Shown here piece after piece: positions 34,144-43,589 of a DNA stretch of 64,000 nucleotides; position 1 is the stretch's first letter; each line of letters begins with the position of its first letter. The position numbers were made by a program, and so were the translations under genes. Origin of the DNA: a bacterium (GTDB taxonomy: Bacteria > AUK180). Location of the stretch: the NCBI GenBank assembly GCA_023144005.1, contig JAGLGN010000022.1:62001-126000 (forward strand), read 5' to 3'. A model generated the notes under the pieces. It had not been told where the DNA came from. It searched no databases and saw nothing but the letters and a program-made list of their open reading frames with translations.

Positions 34144-34813
34144 GGCTGCGAAGATACTTCTGATCCTTATGCTTTCTCTATTGGCATCCTGTTTTCATTA
34201 TGTGAATTACAGTTTTAATAAAACCTCCGCTCCTGATAGAAACCCCGATTCAGTAGGTGAGATATTGATCTTGAAACCCCGCATTAATACCGACCTTGAT
34301 GATGATGCGGCAGATGAGTTGATAAGTGAAGATGTGATAGGAACCGCCGCCGACATTCTGGATGAACTTAAATTTCCTCACAAAAACGGTGAGTTGGGAT
34401 TTACGGTAAGCATGGAGAACAGGAAGAAAATGGACATGACCTGGGATGATATCACCGTGGAAAACGACCAGGCAAAGGGCAAATATCTCTTCACCCTGCT
34501 TGATTTTAACACTACTCGAATTGCGGGATATGTTTATAAGAGAGTTTATGACCCTACATTCAATTCCTATTATTACCGTGAAGTCTTCGAAGAAAAAATG
34601 GTATTCAATATTCGCGTTCAGATCTTCCTGCATGATTTTGATAAAAAGGAAACCGTTTTTGAAAAGAGTTTTTCAAATTCAGAGGAATTTTCAAAGGACA
34701 CTCCTCCTGTGGAGGAATACATCATGAAACTTTATGGTGATTATCTGAAGAGTTCCTTTGATGAGTTCCGTCCCAAAAAATATAAAGTAAAGAGATACTT
34801 GATTGGATATTAA
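34136..34813 (+). CDS. Hypothetical lipoprotein
   Basis: I do not recognise a family. The 225-residue protein begins MNKAAKILLILMLSLLASCF, a signal peptide with lipobox LASC. The mature part has alternating charged and aromatic strands (TTRIAGYVYKRVYDPTFNSYYYREVFEEKMVFNIRVQIFLHD). This is reminiscent of small beta-rich outer-membrane lipoproteins. It overlaps both neighbours by 8-11 bases, so it is translated together with the TPR lipoprotein and the protease-barrel protein. Confidence 0.72.
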   Translation: MNKAAKILLILMLSLLASCFHYVNYSFNKTSAPDRNPDSVGEILILKPRINTDLDDDAADELISEDVIGTAADILDELKFPHKNGELGFTVSMENRKKMDMTWDDITVENDQAKGKYLFTLLDFNTTRIAGYVYKRVYDPTFNSYYYREVFEEKMVFNIRVQIFLHDFDKKETVFEKSFSNSEEFSKDTPPVEEYIMKLYGDYLKSSFDEFRPKKYKVKRYLIGY

Positions 34814-37601
34814 AAAAACTTTGACACTTATTTTGCTGGTACTCATAGCTGCAACGGTGTTTGGCTTCGGGAAGAATAAGATCCATTACAAGACATTTGA
34901 CTGGTTCATCAAGGAATCCGAGCATTTCAAAGTGTATTACTACAATGCTGATGAAGTGAGATTGCTTGAGATCGTCGAAATGCTGGAGAGCGCTTATAAG
35001 AATCATTCGGAGTACCTGCAGGTACAGCTGAAGGACAAAGCACCGGTAATACTTTATGAAACACATCGTGACTTTGAACAAACAAATATCATTTCAGGTT
35101 TTCTCCCTCCGCAGGTAGAAGGATTTTCCGAGCTGCTCATGAATCGCCTCGTAGTTCCCATAGATTCCCCCAATGATGAATTGGAAGCGTTGATATGGCA
35201 CGAACTCACACATATTTTCCAATACAGGATCTTCCGCTCGTCCATACTCACCAAAGAACCGCCGATGTGGTTCATGGAGGGCCTTGCGGAGCATATGAGC
35301 AATCGATGGGATATGAAAGGGGAAATGGTGCTTCGTGATGCTATAATGAACAATCATTTCTATACCCTTCAACAGATGGAGCATTTTTATTACACTCCCA
35401 ATGTCTACCAATGTTATAAAGAGAGCCAGTCATTCATCGATTGGTTCGTTGAGACATACGGTGTTGATAAATTGAGAAAAATGATAAGGTATCTTCGCAG
35501 GCCCGGGCAATTCAATTTAAATCAGGTCTTCAAGAAGACCGTCGGACTGTCCTACCGCCAGATAAATGACAAATGGTATGGAGACCTTAAAAAGAAATAC
35601 TGGCCCACCATAAAGGAGCTTGAATCTCCCGATATAGATTACTCCCCGCCCATCTTTGAGGACATGTTCTATGATGAAACATGGCTTCAGCCGGTATTCT
35701 TTCCTTCAGGAGCAACTCTGGCCGGGATCACTACAAAGAACGGGAAACTGGATATCTACATTTTTTCAAGAGAAGATCAAGAATCTAAAAAGGACAATAA
35801 ATACCATGAGAAGGTGATCAAGCGCCTGACACCCATGACAACAAATGCCTTTGAATATCTTATAGTAGAAGAGAACTCGCTTAATATCTCTCGCGATGGC
35901 CGTAAATTAGCGGTGTTTGCCCGTGACGGCAAATCCGATGTGCTCCTTATTTTCAATATCTTCAACAAGTCATTTAAGAAAATAAGATTTGAAAGTGTGC
36001 TTAAACCAAGGCACCCCTTCTTTATGGATTCTGATTCGATCTTTTTTACTGGCGAGCAGGATGGCGGCCGTGAAGTTTTCTTCTATGACATTGAAAGCGG
36101 CGGCCTGGAAAAGATCACGGATAAAAAGGGCTTTATCAATTTTGTGAACTACGATCATAATACCGGGTTGTTATATTACTCGAGACGTATCAGCGGCCTT
36201 GACAAACTCTTTTCCTATGACCTTTCCAATGATGAGGAAACTCAGTTGACCTTCGGCCTCGGAAATGATGTTGAACCCTCTTTATCTCAAGACGGCACAC
36301 GCATTGTGTTTACATCCGACCGTGTGCATGATATCCCCAATCTTTTTATATACGATAATAAAACTCGGCTGTCCACTCAGATAACCAATACATTAGGCGG
36401 AAACTTCATGGCGGCTTTCTCTCCCGACGGCAAGGATATCGCCTTTACTTCCTTCTACGACGGCGCGTATAAAACTTATGTCAAACCCATCAGTGCTTTA
36501 GGAGAGTTCTCGAAATTCAATGAAACTCCCCCCGAAGAGATAGAAAAGCCGACGACCGAAGAATTCCCGAATGTCAGTTTCTTAAAGAATGTCAAGAAAT
36601 ATAATTTGCAATTGAAGGCGACCAATGTCTCTTCCTATATCACATATGAGAACGGCATTCTGGAGAATTACTCGAATATTACACTTTCAGATATGCTCGG
36701 TGATCTGCGCATTGAGATCAATATTGATGCGATACGGCAGTTCAATAATTTTTATGCTTATGTCTTCATGCAGCGCTATCGTTTGAATTGGGGTGTGGTG
36801 ATCTTTAATCAGCGGGAAGATTACTACTTCTGGGATCCGGACTCTTTTGGCTCCAAGGGTCAATACGGCGCCGCCCTGATAGGCATTTATCCGCTTTCCA
36901 AATACCGACGCCTCGAGGCGGAGGTACAATACGGTTTGAATTATTGGGACATCCTCTTTCAGAATCTCTACGGCTTCCCGGCGGAAAAACGGGTTTTGGC
37001 TACTACACTTACATTCATCTCGGATACCACTACTCCGGGATTCTTCTCATATAACGGCGGTAACCGCTTCCTCTTGTCTTTTAGCAGAGGCTTCCCTCTC
37101 TCAGAGAATTATTATGATGTGATGAATGTACGCGCGGATTTTATGAAATACTGGAAGTTGACATTCCGCAGCACAATGGCGTTCCGTTTTTACGGATACT
37201 CGTCTTTCGGCGCGGATAAGGACTATGTTTACCTTGGCGGTATCGGTTCCATCCGCGGGTACTATCCGATGTCTATTTACGGCAATAACGCTTTCTTCGC
37301 CAACCTTGAGCTGCGAATCCCCTTCATTGATATTATCAGATTCGCCGGTCTTTTTGACCTGTATTATATCCGTGGGCTTTTCTTTGTGGATGTGGGCGAT
37401 GCCTGGCTCGGTGATTCTTTCCACGGCATTTCCGAGGAGAACGGACAGTACCGTTTTGATGATCTGCAGGGCTCGCTGGGCTTCGGCATTCGATTCCGCT
37501 GGGGATACTTCGACCTAATGTTCGATTTTGCCAAGAGATGGGACCTCTATAAGGTCTATCCTAAAACATACTTTCAGTTCAATATCGGTTCGGATTTTTA
37601 A
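34803..37601 (+). CDS. Peptidase MA-like gluzincin fused to propeller and outer-membrane barrel
   Basis: A 932-residue protein starting at TTG 34803 with signal peptide LTLILLVLIAATVFGF. The metalloprotease domain has H133-E-L-T-H137, with E163 in the MEGLAEHMS segment as the likely third zinc ligand. Residues about 285-570 form TolB-type propeller blades (PSLSQDGTRIVFTSDR, FSPDGKDIAFTSFY). From about 600 to the end is a barrel with a BamA/D15-type GGIGSIRGYYPMSIYGNNAFFANLELRIPF segment and a terminal FNIGSDF. A surface or periplasmic protease anchored by its own barrel is inferred. The operon is glyA-acpS-lipoprotein-lipoprotein-this gene. Confidence 0.85.
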   Translation: MDIKKTLTLILLVLIAATVFGFGKNKIHYKTFDWFIKESEHFKVYYYNADEVRLLEIVEMLESAYKNHSEYLQVQLKDKAPVILYETHRDFEQTNIISGFLPPQVEGFSELLMNRLVVPIDSPNDELEALIWHELTHIFQYRIFRSSILTKEPPMWFMEGLAEHMSNRWDMKGEMVLRDAIMNNHFYTLQQMEHFYYTPNVYQCYKESQSFIDWFVETYGVDKLRKMIRYLRRPGQFNLNQVFKKTVGLSYRQINDKWYGDLKKKYWPTIKELESPDIDYSPPIFEDMFYDETWLQPVFFPSGATLAGITTKNGKLDIYIFSREDQESKKDNKYHEKVIKRLTPMTTNAFEYLIVEENSLNISRDGRKLAVFARDGKSDVLLIFNIFNKSFKKIRFESVLKPRHPFFMDSDSIFFTGEQDGGREVFFYDIESGGLEKITDKKGFINFVNYDHNTGLLYYSRRISGLDKLFSYDLSNDEETQLTFGLGNDVEPSLSQDGTRIVFTSDRVHDIPNLFIYDNKTRLSTQITNTLGGNFMAAFSPDGKDIAFTSFYDGAYKTYVKPISALGEFSKFNETPPEEIEKPTTEEFPNVSFLKNVKKYNLQLKATNVSSYITYENGILENYSNITLSDMLGDLRIEINIDAIRQFNNFYAYVFMQRYRLNWGVVIFNQREDYYFWDPDSFGSKGQYGAALIGIYPLSKYRRLEAEVQYGLNYWDILFQNLYGFPAEKRVLATTLTFISDTTTPGFFSYNGGNRFLLSFSRGFPLSENYYDVMNVRADFMKYWKLTFRSTMAFRFYGYSSFGADKDYVYLGGIGSIRGYYPMSIYGNNAFFANLELRIPFIDIIRFAGLFDLYYIRGLFFVDVGDAWLGDSFHGISEENGQYRFDDLQGSLGFGIRFRWGYFDLMFDFAKRWDLYKVYPKTYFQFNIGSDF

Positions 37602-37622
37602 GAAGTTCCGTAAGCTTGGATA

Positions 37623-37649
37623 CGGCAGTTCGCTGCTGCGCTGTTTTTT
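37623..37649 (+). terminator. Probable intrinsic terminator after the protease-barrel gene
   Basis: CGGCAG (37623-37628) and CTGCTG (37633-37638) pair across a TTCG loop, with one G-T pair. CGCTG then separates the stem from six T residues (37644-37649). The gap between stem and T-run makes it imperfect. Confidence 0.5.
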
Positions 37650-37720
37650 AATAATGTAAACAACGGAAGGCCGCCGCTTTGGATTTTCAGGCAGCTTTCT
37701 GATACTAATAGGTGTGAAAA

Positions 37721-38680
37721 ATGAAGAAGATCTTAGTAACCGGCGCTGTCGGTCAAATTGGTTCCGAACTCACAATGACGCTTAGAAAGCGTTATGGTGC
37801 GGAAAATGTTGTTGCAGCAGGCAGGAAGACAAAACCCTCTGCGGAATTGAGGGATTCCGGCCCATTTGAATTCATAGAAGTGACCGATTATGATGCGGTC
37901 AATGCCGTGGTGAAAAAATACGATGTGGGAACCATATACCATCTTGCCGCCATTCTTTCCGCAGTTGGCGAGGCCAAGCCCCAATTGGCATGGAAGGTCA
38001 ATGTTGACGGTGTTATGGTGATGCTTGAGCTCTCAAGGGAATACGGATGTGCTCTGATGGTCCCAAGTTCTATCGGCGCCTTCGGACCTTCAACTCCGAA
38101 AGACGGCACGCCTCAGGATACAATACAGCGCCCGACCTCAATGTATGGCGTTACAAAGGTTTCCGGCGAGATACTCTGTGACTATTATTACACAAAATAC
38201 GGCGTGGATACCAGAGGATTGCGTTATCCCGGACTCATTTCTCATGTTGCCCTTCCAGGCGGCGGTACTACCGATTACGCCGTGGATATTTATTATAAGG
38301 CATTGGAAGATAAGAAATATGAATGTTTCTTAAGCGAAGGCACGCGGATGGATATGATGTATATGCCCGATGCTATCGACGCTGCCATCGACCTAATGGA
38401 GGCTGATCCTTCAAATTTAGAACATAGGAACGCTTTCAATGTGACGGCGATGAATTTCACTCCGAAGGAGATCGCGCAAAGCGTCAAGAAGGTTATTCCA
38501 GACTTTGAGATATCCTATAAAATTGACCCGGTGAGACAGGGTATCGCGGATTCATGGCCCAATTCCATGGACGATTCAGCTGCCAGAAAAGAATGGGGCT
38601 GGGATCCAAAGTTCGGCCTTGAAAAAATGACGGAAGATATGTTGAAAAATCTGTCAAAAAAATTGAATATCAATTATTAA
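37721..38680 (+). CDS. SDR-type L-threonine 3-dehydrogenase
   Basis: A 319-residue NAD-dependent epimerase-like dehydrogenase. The Rossmann motif is VTGAVGQIGSEL. The catalytic serine lies in VPSSIGAFGPSTP, and the YGVTKVSGE motif gives Tyr and Lys. The R-Y-P-G-L-I-S segment and GGGTTDYAVDIYYKAL match the SDR threonine dehydrogenase family rather than sugar epimerases. It oxidises threonine to 2-amino-3-ketobutyrate, which the next gene cleaves to glycine and acetyl-CoA. The kbl gene follows nine bases later. A short unassigned sequence with a possible terminator precedes it. Confidence 0.9.
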   Translation: MKKILVTGAVGQIGSELTMTLRKRYGAENVVAAGRKTKPSAELRDSGPFEFIEVTDYDAVNAVVKKYDVGTIYHLAAILSAVGEAKPQLAWKVNVDGVMVMLELSREYGCALMVPSSIGAFGPSTPKDGTPQDTIQRPTSMYGVTKVSGEILCDYYYTKYGVDTRGLRYPGLISHVALPGGGTTDYAVDIYYKALEDKKYECFLSEGTRMDMMYMPDAIDAAIDLMEADPSNLEHRNAFNVTAMNFTPKEIAQSVKKVIPDFEISYKIDPVRQGIADSWPNSMDDSAARKEWGWDPKFGLEKMTEDMLKNLSKKLNINY

Positions 38681-38689
38681 GGAGGATTT

Positions 38690-39910
38690 ATGTCAACCGA
38701 AAAACTTTGTAAAATATTAAAAGCCCATGTTGATGGCCTGAAGTCAAAGGGTGTCAGCAAGGGTAATGAGATGGTCATCATGAAGACCATCCGTGCTGCA
38801 GGCAGCAAAGGCCCCAGATACCATATCCAGGGCTATGGCGAGAAGGAATTTTTAAAAATGAATTCAAATTCCTATTTGGGAATGTCATTACTTCCCGAAG
38901 TCATTGAGGCGGAAGAGAAGGCCTCCCGTGATTTCGGTGTCGGCCCCGGCGCGGTACGATTTATCAGCGGAACCTATATAAATCACATTGAGCTGGAAAA
39001 GAAACTGGCCGAATTCCACAAAAGGGAGTCGGGCATGATCTTCTCCGCGGCTTATGTTACATCTATGAGCGTTATCGCCCCCCTGACCACAAAAGAAACG
39101 ATCGTCATCAGTGATGCATTGAATCATAATTGTATCATCAATGCCATGCGTATGTCCCGCCCGGCAGGCAAGGGCATATATAAGCATAATGATATGGAAG
39201 ATCTTGAAAACCATGTCAAGGACAGCATCGGCAAAGCGAAACGGCTTCTGGTCATTACCGACGGTATCTTCTCTATGAGAGGCGATCACGCACCTCTTGG
39301 CAAGCTTGTCGAGGTCTGCAAAAGATATGAAGATAAATTCGAAGAAGGCATCATTACGATCATCGACGATTCACACGGTGTCGGCGCTTTCGGAAGGACC
39401 GGCCGTGGAACAGAAGAATATACAGGCGCAAAAGTGGACCTGATCATCGGTACATTGGGAAAGGCCTTCGGCGTCAACGGCGGATATGTCGTCGGCGAAG
39501 ATGCGATCCTGAAATACTTCAGAGAAACCTCACCGATGTACATCTACTCCAATCCGATAACACCATCTGAGGCCGCAGCAGCCTTGAAAGTGCTTGAGCT
39601 TACCGATAGTCCCGAAGGGATCAAAAGATTGGAATATTTGAGGAAACTTACAGCAAAATTCAGACAAGGATTGACTGACGCAGGCTTTGAGACCCTGGAA
39701 GGCGAACATCCGGTCGTTCCTCTGATGGTCAGAGATACACAGAAGACCTCAGATATCGTGTCTTTCCTGGTGGATAATGGCATTATAGCTACCGGCCTGA
39801 ACTTCCCCGTCGTTCCCAAGGGAGACGAGGAGATCAGATTCCAGATAGCCGCCGACCATACGGAAGAGGATATCAATTATGCTCTGGAGATCTTAGGTAA
39901 ATTCGAATAG
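38690..39910 (+). CDS. kbl: 2-amino-3-ketobutyrate CoA ligase (glycine C-acetyltransferase)
   Basis: A 406-residue PLP enzyme of the alpha-oxoamine synthase family. The PLP lysine is K258 in GTLGKAFGVNGGY, and D226 lies in IIDDSHGVGAFG. The opening MNSNSYLGMS and the SGTYINHIELEKKLAEF segment are usual for Kbl. With the dehydrogenase just before it, it completes threonine degradation to glycine and acetyl-CoA. AAGGAGG precedes the ATG. The gene is about 10 residues longer than E. coli Kbl, which is in range. Confidence 0.95.
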   Translation: MSTEKLCKILKAHVDGLKSKGVSKGNEMVIMKTIRAAGSKGPRYHIQGYGEKEFLKMNSNSYLGMSLLPEVIEAEEKASRDFGVGPGAVRFISGTYINHIELEKKLAEFHKRESGMIFSAAYVTSMSVIAPLTTKETIVISDALNHNCIINAMRMSRPAGKGIYKHNDMEDLENHVKDSIGKAKRLLVITDGIFSMRGDHAPLGKLVEVCKRYEDKFEEGIITIIDDSHGVGAFGRTGRGTEEYTGAKVDLIIGTLGKAFGVNGGYVVGEDAILKYFRETSPMYIYSNPITPSEAAAALKVLELTDSPEGIKRLEYLRKLTAKFRQGLTDAGFETLEGEHPVVPLMVRDTQKTSDIVSFLVDNGIIATGLNFPVVPKGDEEIRFQIAADHTEEDINYALEILGKFE

Positions 39911-39918
39911 ATAAAATT

Positions 39919-39975
39919 GGGGACGGTGGTTCACAAAGTTAACAAATTCAAACATCGTCCCTGATTACCGTCCCC
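39919..39975. repeat. GGGACGGTGG repeat with terminal inverted arms
   Basis: GGGGACGGT (39919-39927) and ACCGTCCCC (39967-39975) are perfect 9-base arms. The same core GGGACGGTGGTT occurs at 6203 and, altered, at 57042; a partial inverted copy lies at 62151. Confidence 0.6.
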
Positions 39976-39990
39976 GATTAGGAGAGAGTT

Positions 39991-40320
39991 ATGGACTGGA
40001 CAAGAGAGCTTGATGCTTCAATTACCGTATGTGATGCCGAGGGAAATATCGTATATATGAACGATAAAGCAAAGGCGACCTTCAAGAAATGGGGCGGTGA
40101 TCTTGTGGGTAGTAATTTGAAGGATTGCCACAATCCCAATTCATGGGAGATCATAAAGAAATTAATAGCACATGATGAAAAGAATATTTACACAATGGAA
40201 AAAGAGGGGATAAAGAAATTGATCTACCAGGCACCATGGTATAATGACAAGAAGGTCGCGGGATTGGTCGAACTTTCTCTTGAGATACCTTTCGAAATGC
40301 AGCATCGTGTAAGGGATTAA
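39991..40320 (+). CDS. Stand-alone PAS-domain protein
   Basis: A 109-residue protein consisting of one PAS fold. ITVCDAEGNIVYMNDKAKATFKKWGGDLVGSNL is the classical N-terminal PAS stretch. The pattern ends YQAPWYNDKKVAGLVELSLEIP. There is no kinase, cyclase or HTH domain, so it could be a sensor that acts through a partner. TAGGAGAG precedes the ATG. It is followed 37 bases later by a small membrane protein on the same strand, which could be its partner; this is only an inference from position. Confidence 0.85.
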   Translation: MDWTRELDASITVCDAEGNIVYMNDKAKATFKKWGGDLVGSNLKDCHNPNSWEIIKKLIAHDEKNIYTMEKEGIKKLIYQAPWYNDKKVAGLVELSLEIPFEMQHRVRD

Positions 40321-40357
40321 GAAGATTGGACCCGGTAATTGAATGGGGCAACAATAA

Positions 40358-40867
40358 ATGAATGAAGAAAAACAAATTTATGAGCAAGGCAAGGAATCGT
40401 TTCCTGCTTGGTGGATCATTTTAGAGAATCTTGGATTTCTATTGAACTGGGGGCTTGGTTTTATCATCCTGCTTCCTTTCAGGTTCAAAGGTCTCCCGGC
40501 AGCTTCATTGATCTATCTTGCAGTTTTGCTCACCTTTCAAATCCTTCTGAAAAAGCATAATTGTACTTCATGTTATTATTATGGAAAATGGTGTCATTTA
40601 GGATGGGGCAAGTTTACATCGTGGTTTTTCACAAAGGATTCCGGCAAACCCGATCTCGGAATGAAATTAGCCATTTCTTATATCCTGCAACTTCCAGTGC
40701 TCCTTATCGCTGGCCTCATCGCGGGATTTTTATACGAATTCACTATACAATACATTATATTGCTTGCGATATTTGCTGTTCTGAATATTTCACAAGCACT
40801 GCTAAGAAAGCCCAGCTGCAAAAGATGTAAAGCCCGATTCGGCTGCAAGGGCAGTGCGGCACGCTAA
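40358..40867 (+). CDS. Four-helix membrane protein with two cysteine clusters
   Basis: I do not recognise a family. The 169-residue protein has two pairs of hydrophobic helices (about 16-67 and 105-150). After each pair there is a cysteine cluster: CTSCYYYGKWC (C-x2-C-x6-C) and CKRCKARFGC (C-x2-C-x5-C). The arrangement looks like an internal duplication with both clusters on the same side of the membrane. They may bind metal or form disulfides. The neighbouring PAS gene is on the same strand. Confidence 0.65.
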   Translation: MNEEKQIYEQGKESFPAWWIILENLGFLLNWGLGFIILLPFRFKGLPAASLIYLAVLLTFQILLKKHNCTSCYYYGKWCHLGWGKFTSWFFTKDSGKPDLGMKLAISYILQLPVLLIAGLIAGFLYEFTIQYIILLAIFAVLNISQALLRKPSCKRCKARFGCKGSAAR

Positions 40868-40980
40868 ACAAGGCAAATCAGGAGTTCACAGAGTCACAAT
40901 TTTTAGGTTGAGAAAGAGGGAAGTAAGCAATAGCAAATTCAGAGGATAAATTACAATTTACATATCTCAGGAGAAGATAT

Positions 40981-41009
40981 TTGAAAATCTCTGTCAAAAC
41001 AAGTAAGAT
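40981..41009 (+). promoter_or_regulatory. Promoter of the acetoacetate-decarboxylase-like gene
   Basis: TTGAAA (40981-40986), 17 bases, TAAGAT (41004-41009). The leader to the ATG at 41104 is about 88 nt. I see no recognisable riboswitch in it. Confidence 0.6.
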
Positions 41010-41103
41010 ATTGTTGCTAGAGTGATATATGTTTCTCGTGCTCGCATCTTCCTGTGTGCATTGCGGCAGGGGAGCAGTGTCGTTATATAAAAGGAGGAAA
41101 ATT

Positions 41104-41760
41104 ATGGCATATCCGGAAGTTCCATGGATCGTAAAGGGTGAGAATCTATTGTTGGCGGCAAGCTATCTTATGCCGGTAAAATATATCGAAGCGCTTGTTC
41201 CCAGGCAATTCAAAATAGTCAGAGTTCTGCCAAATACGACATTAGGTGTTGTTACTTTCAATAAATTCGGGGAAGGTTCTGAACTCGAATATTTTGAGAT
41301 CTACTGTTCTCCGGCCCTTGTTTCTTATAAAGACCGAACAGGATTCTATATTAAACAGATGTTCGTTGATAATAAAAAGGCATTTATCGGAGTCAATGAA
41401 GCATCGGGAATTGAAAAGGAAATGGCTGATTTTCACTGGGACAAGGATAGGAAGGAAATCTCAGTAGATCAAAAAGATCATAATATCTGCAAGATCAATT
41501 ACAAGGCGCTTGGTACTCCATTACTTAAAACAACATTGCACCCGAAGGGAATGGGAATGAATCCGGAGGCAATTATTAATTACAAGGGCATATTCCGCGG
41601 TAAACTCGGATTTGCGAAATTCAGGATAGAATCAGCTGATAACAGCAATATGAAATTATTCGTGAATAAAAAGCCGATATTGTCGGTGTGCCTGGATAAA
41701 TGGGATGCCGAACTCCTTCATATCTTGAACAGGGAAGAATATAAAAGCAGTGAACAGTGA
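41104..41760 (+). CDS. Acetoacetate decarboxylase-family protein
   Basis: A 218-residue protein. VKGENLLLAASYLMPVKYIEALVP and the KFGEGSELEYFEIYCSPALVSYKDRTGFYIKQMFVDNKKAFIGVNE stretch (quoted in parts) fit the ADC-like fold (PF06314). Such proteins include true decarboxylases, which use a lysine, and enzymes of other chemistry. I cannot confirm the catalytic lysine by eye. AAAAGGAGG at 41090-41098 decides the ATG at 41104; longer frames open upstream but have no ribosome-binding site. No other ketone-metabolism gene is near. Confidence 0.7.
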   Translation: MAYPEVPWIVKGENLLLAASYLMPVKYIEALVPRQFKIVRVLPNTTLGVVTFNKFGEGSELEYFEIYCSPALVSYKDRTGFYIKQMFVDNKKAFIGVNEASGIEKEMADFHWDKDRKEISVDQKDHNICKINYKALGTPLLKTTLHPKGMGMNPEAIINYKGIFRGKLGFAKFRIESADNSNMKLFVNKKPILSVCLDKWDAELLHILNREEYKSSEQ

Positions 41761-41794
41761 ATAGTGAACAATTAAGAAATGAACAATGTTCAAT

Positions 41795-41820
41795 ACAATT
41801 GACAATGGACAATTAAAAAT
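41795..41820. repeat. Simple-sequence tract of the CAATTGACAATGGACAATTAA type
   Basis: Near-identical to tracts at 7052-7078 and 48390-48423. It lies 35 bases after the gene at 41104 and is rich in AATTG units. Confidence 0.5.
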
Positions 41821-41877
41821 ACGGGGTTATAGGAGAAAAAGCAACACCAGAGGAATTGAGAATAGGCATCAGAGCGA

Positions 41878-43554
41878 TCAACGATAGTAGCGGTTACAGG
41901 AACAGTTCAGTCCAAGTTTATTAAATATGGCAGTAGCTCTTTTCAGGAAGGTTTCGGCACTTTTGACATTGTTGATCTCTTTTAGAAAGGATGCAAAATA
42001 GCAATATGCGTTTGCCACAAGGTATCGATCTTTCACTTGCCGGAATAGCTCGATAGACTTTCTGTACAAAATCTTAATATCACCCTTTTTAATAGCGTCC
42101 TTGTAGGAATGTTTCAGCTTCTCTGTCTCAATGCGTGCTTGCAGCAGAACCGCCTCACCCTGTAAACGCTTAAAATTATGGTCCTTTGATTGTTTCAGCG
42201 CCATATATGTGTCTATCGACAACTTTTTCAGGAGTGGTTCGCGGCGATTATTCGTGAGTCGGAGTTCCTTCAATCCCAATTTCATACAAGCGATACTTAC
42301 CATTATTGGAATGTCGGCAGTATTCAATTCTTGTGCGATTTCTTCTGCTTCGGAAAGGAATGAGCGTGCCGTGCTGAGTTCTTGCTTTTCTATATGCAAT
42401 TCCCCAAGGCGGATAAGTATTTCCGCTCCCAGCCCCGGCTTTTTCATTTCCCGGGTCATACTCAGCGCCTTTGATAAGTTGTCTTCGGCTTTTTTATACT
42501 TCGCCATCATAAGATATAGGTAACCGATGCCAAATTGATTGATGCCAACACCGTATTTATCACCCAATTCTTCACATATTTTCATCGACTTGGAATAATA
42601 GCTTAGACCCGCTCTATGATCTTGAAGTATTTTATATTGAATGGCAGTATTATGTGTGCTCATTGCCAGACCTCTTTTGTCACCTATCTTCAAGAAGATC
42701 TCCGCCGCTTTCTTATAATGGGCCGCTGCTTTTTTCGGATCATTCTGATTGCGGCAGATCCCTCCAAGATTATGATACACCATTGCCTGACCCTGCAAAC
42801 CCTCGGAATTCTTGAAAATCTTCAGAGCTTTCAGGAAGTACTCTGTAGCTGTTTCGACTTGTCCCAATTGCTTATTGGAGAAGCCGAGATTGATATAATT
42901 GTATGCAATTGCCTGAATATCACCGGTTTTCATCTGTATCTCAAGTGCATTCTTATAATACCGGATAGCCGTTTTATAATCGTTTTGATTCTGATGACTG
43001 AAACCGATATTCAAAATAATTAGGGACAGCTCATTCTGAAGATCGAGTCTTCTATAAATGGCTCGTGCTTTTTTATAGTATTTCAGGGCTTTTATATTTT
43101 CACCGAGAATACAGTGCACGCGGCCGATATTGTTCAGATTCGACGCTTGTCCCTCATAATCCTTTATATCTCCTTGGATTTCTAAGGATTCCTCATAATA
43201 TTTCAGCGCTTTCGAATAGTCCGAAAATGCCCTGTGAGCGTAACCGATATTAGCCAGGCAAGACGCTATGCCTTTCCGATCTCTCAGTTTCCTAAAAATT
43301 ACCAATGCTTTTTCCGCCTCAACCATCATTTCCCGATAATTGCTTGAAGAGAAGTAGATGCTGCTGAGCGAGGATATACAATCAGCCGTAAGCTTGTTGT
43401 TTTTCACTTTCTCAGCTGCCGCTACTGCTCGCTTGATATCATCTAATGCCTCGCCGGTCCTTCCTGTGAGGTCAAAAACCTTTGCCCTGCTGTTCAAGGC
43501 ATTTACGAAAAGTTTAATGTCCGGCGCTCGATCTTTATCTATTTCCATCATCAT
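41878..43554 (-). CDS. TPR-repeat protein (558 aa)
   Basis: A cytoplasmic protein made of about 12 tetratricopeptide units, e.g. SLSSIYFSSSNYREMMVEAEKAL, NIGYAHRAFSDYSKALKYYEESLEI, NLGFSNKQLGQVETATEYFLKALKI. It has no signal peptide and no other domain. The repeats match those of the C-terminal region of the cyclase at 49879 and the protein at 59178, which suggests a family of partner-binding scaffolds in this genome. A promoter (43590-43617) precedes a seven-codon mini-ORF whose stop overlaps this start (ATGATGATG). Confidence 0.85.
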   Translation of the reverse strand: MMMEIDKDRAPDIKLFVNALNSRAKVFDLTGRTGEALDDIKRAVAAAEKVKNNKLTADCISSLSSIYFSSSNYREMMVEAEKALVIFRKLRDRKGIASCLANIGYAHRAFSDYSKALKYYEESLEIQGDIKDYEGQASNLNNIGRVHCILGENIKALKYYKKARAIYRRLDLQNELSLIILNIGFSHQNQNDYKTAIRYYKNALEIQMKTGDIQAIAYNYINLGFSNKQLGQVETATEYFLKALKIFKNSEGLQGQAMVYHNLGGICRNQNDPKKAAAHYKKAAEIFLKIGDKRGLAMSTHNTAIQYKILQDHRAGLSYYSKSMKICEELGDKYGVGINQFGIGYLYLMMAKYKKAEDNLSKALSMTREMKKPGLGAEILIRLGELHIEKQELSTARSFLSEAEEIAQELNTADIPIMVSIACMKLGLKELRLTNNRREPLLKKLSIDTYMALKQSKDHNFKRLQGEAVLLQARIETEKLKHSYKDAIKKGDIKILYRKSIELFRQVKDRYLVANAYCYFASFLKEINNVKSAETFLKRATAIFNKLGLNCSCNRYYR

Positions 43555-43574
43555 GAGTATTTACGAAAAGTCAT
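43551..43574 (-). CDS. Seven-codon leader ORF coupled to the TPR gene
   Basis: From the minus-strand ATG at 43574 the frame reads MTFRKYS and stops in TGA overlapping the ATG of the TPR gene (CATGATG). AGGAAGGG precedes it. It would make translation of the TPR gene dependent on ribosomes that finish the leader. No sequence conservation supports it, so it is a weak call. Confidence 0.3.
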   Translation of the reverse strand: MTFRKYS

Positions 43575-43589
43575 TACCCTTCCTGCAAT

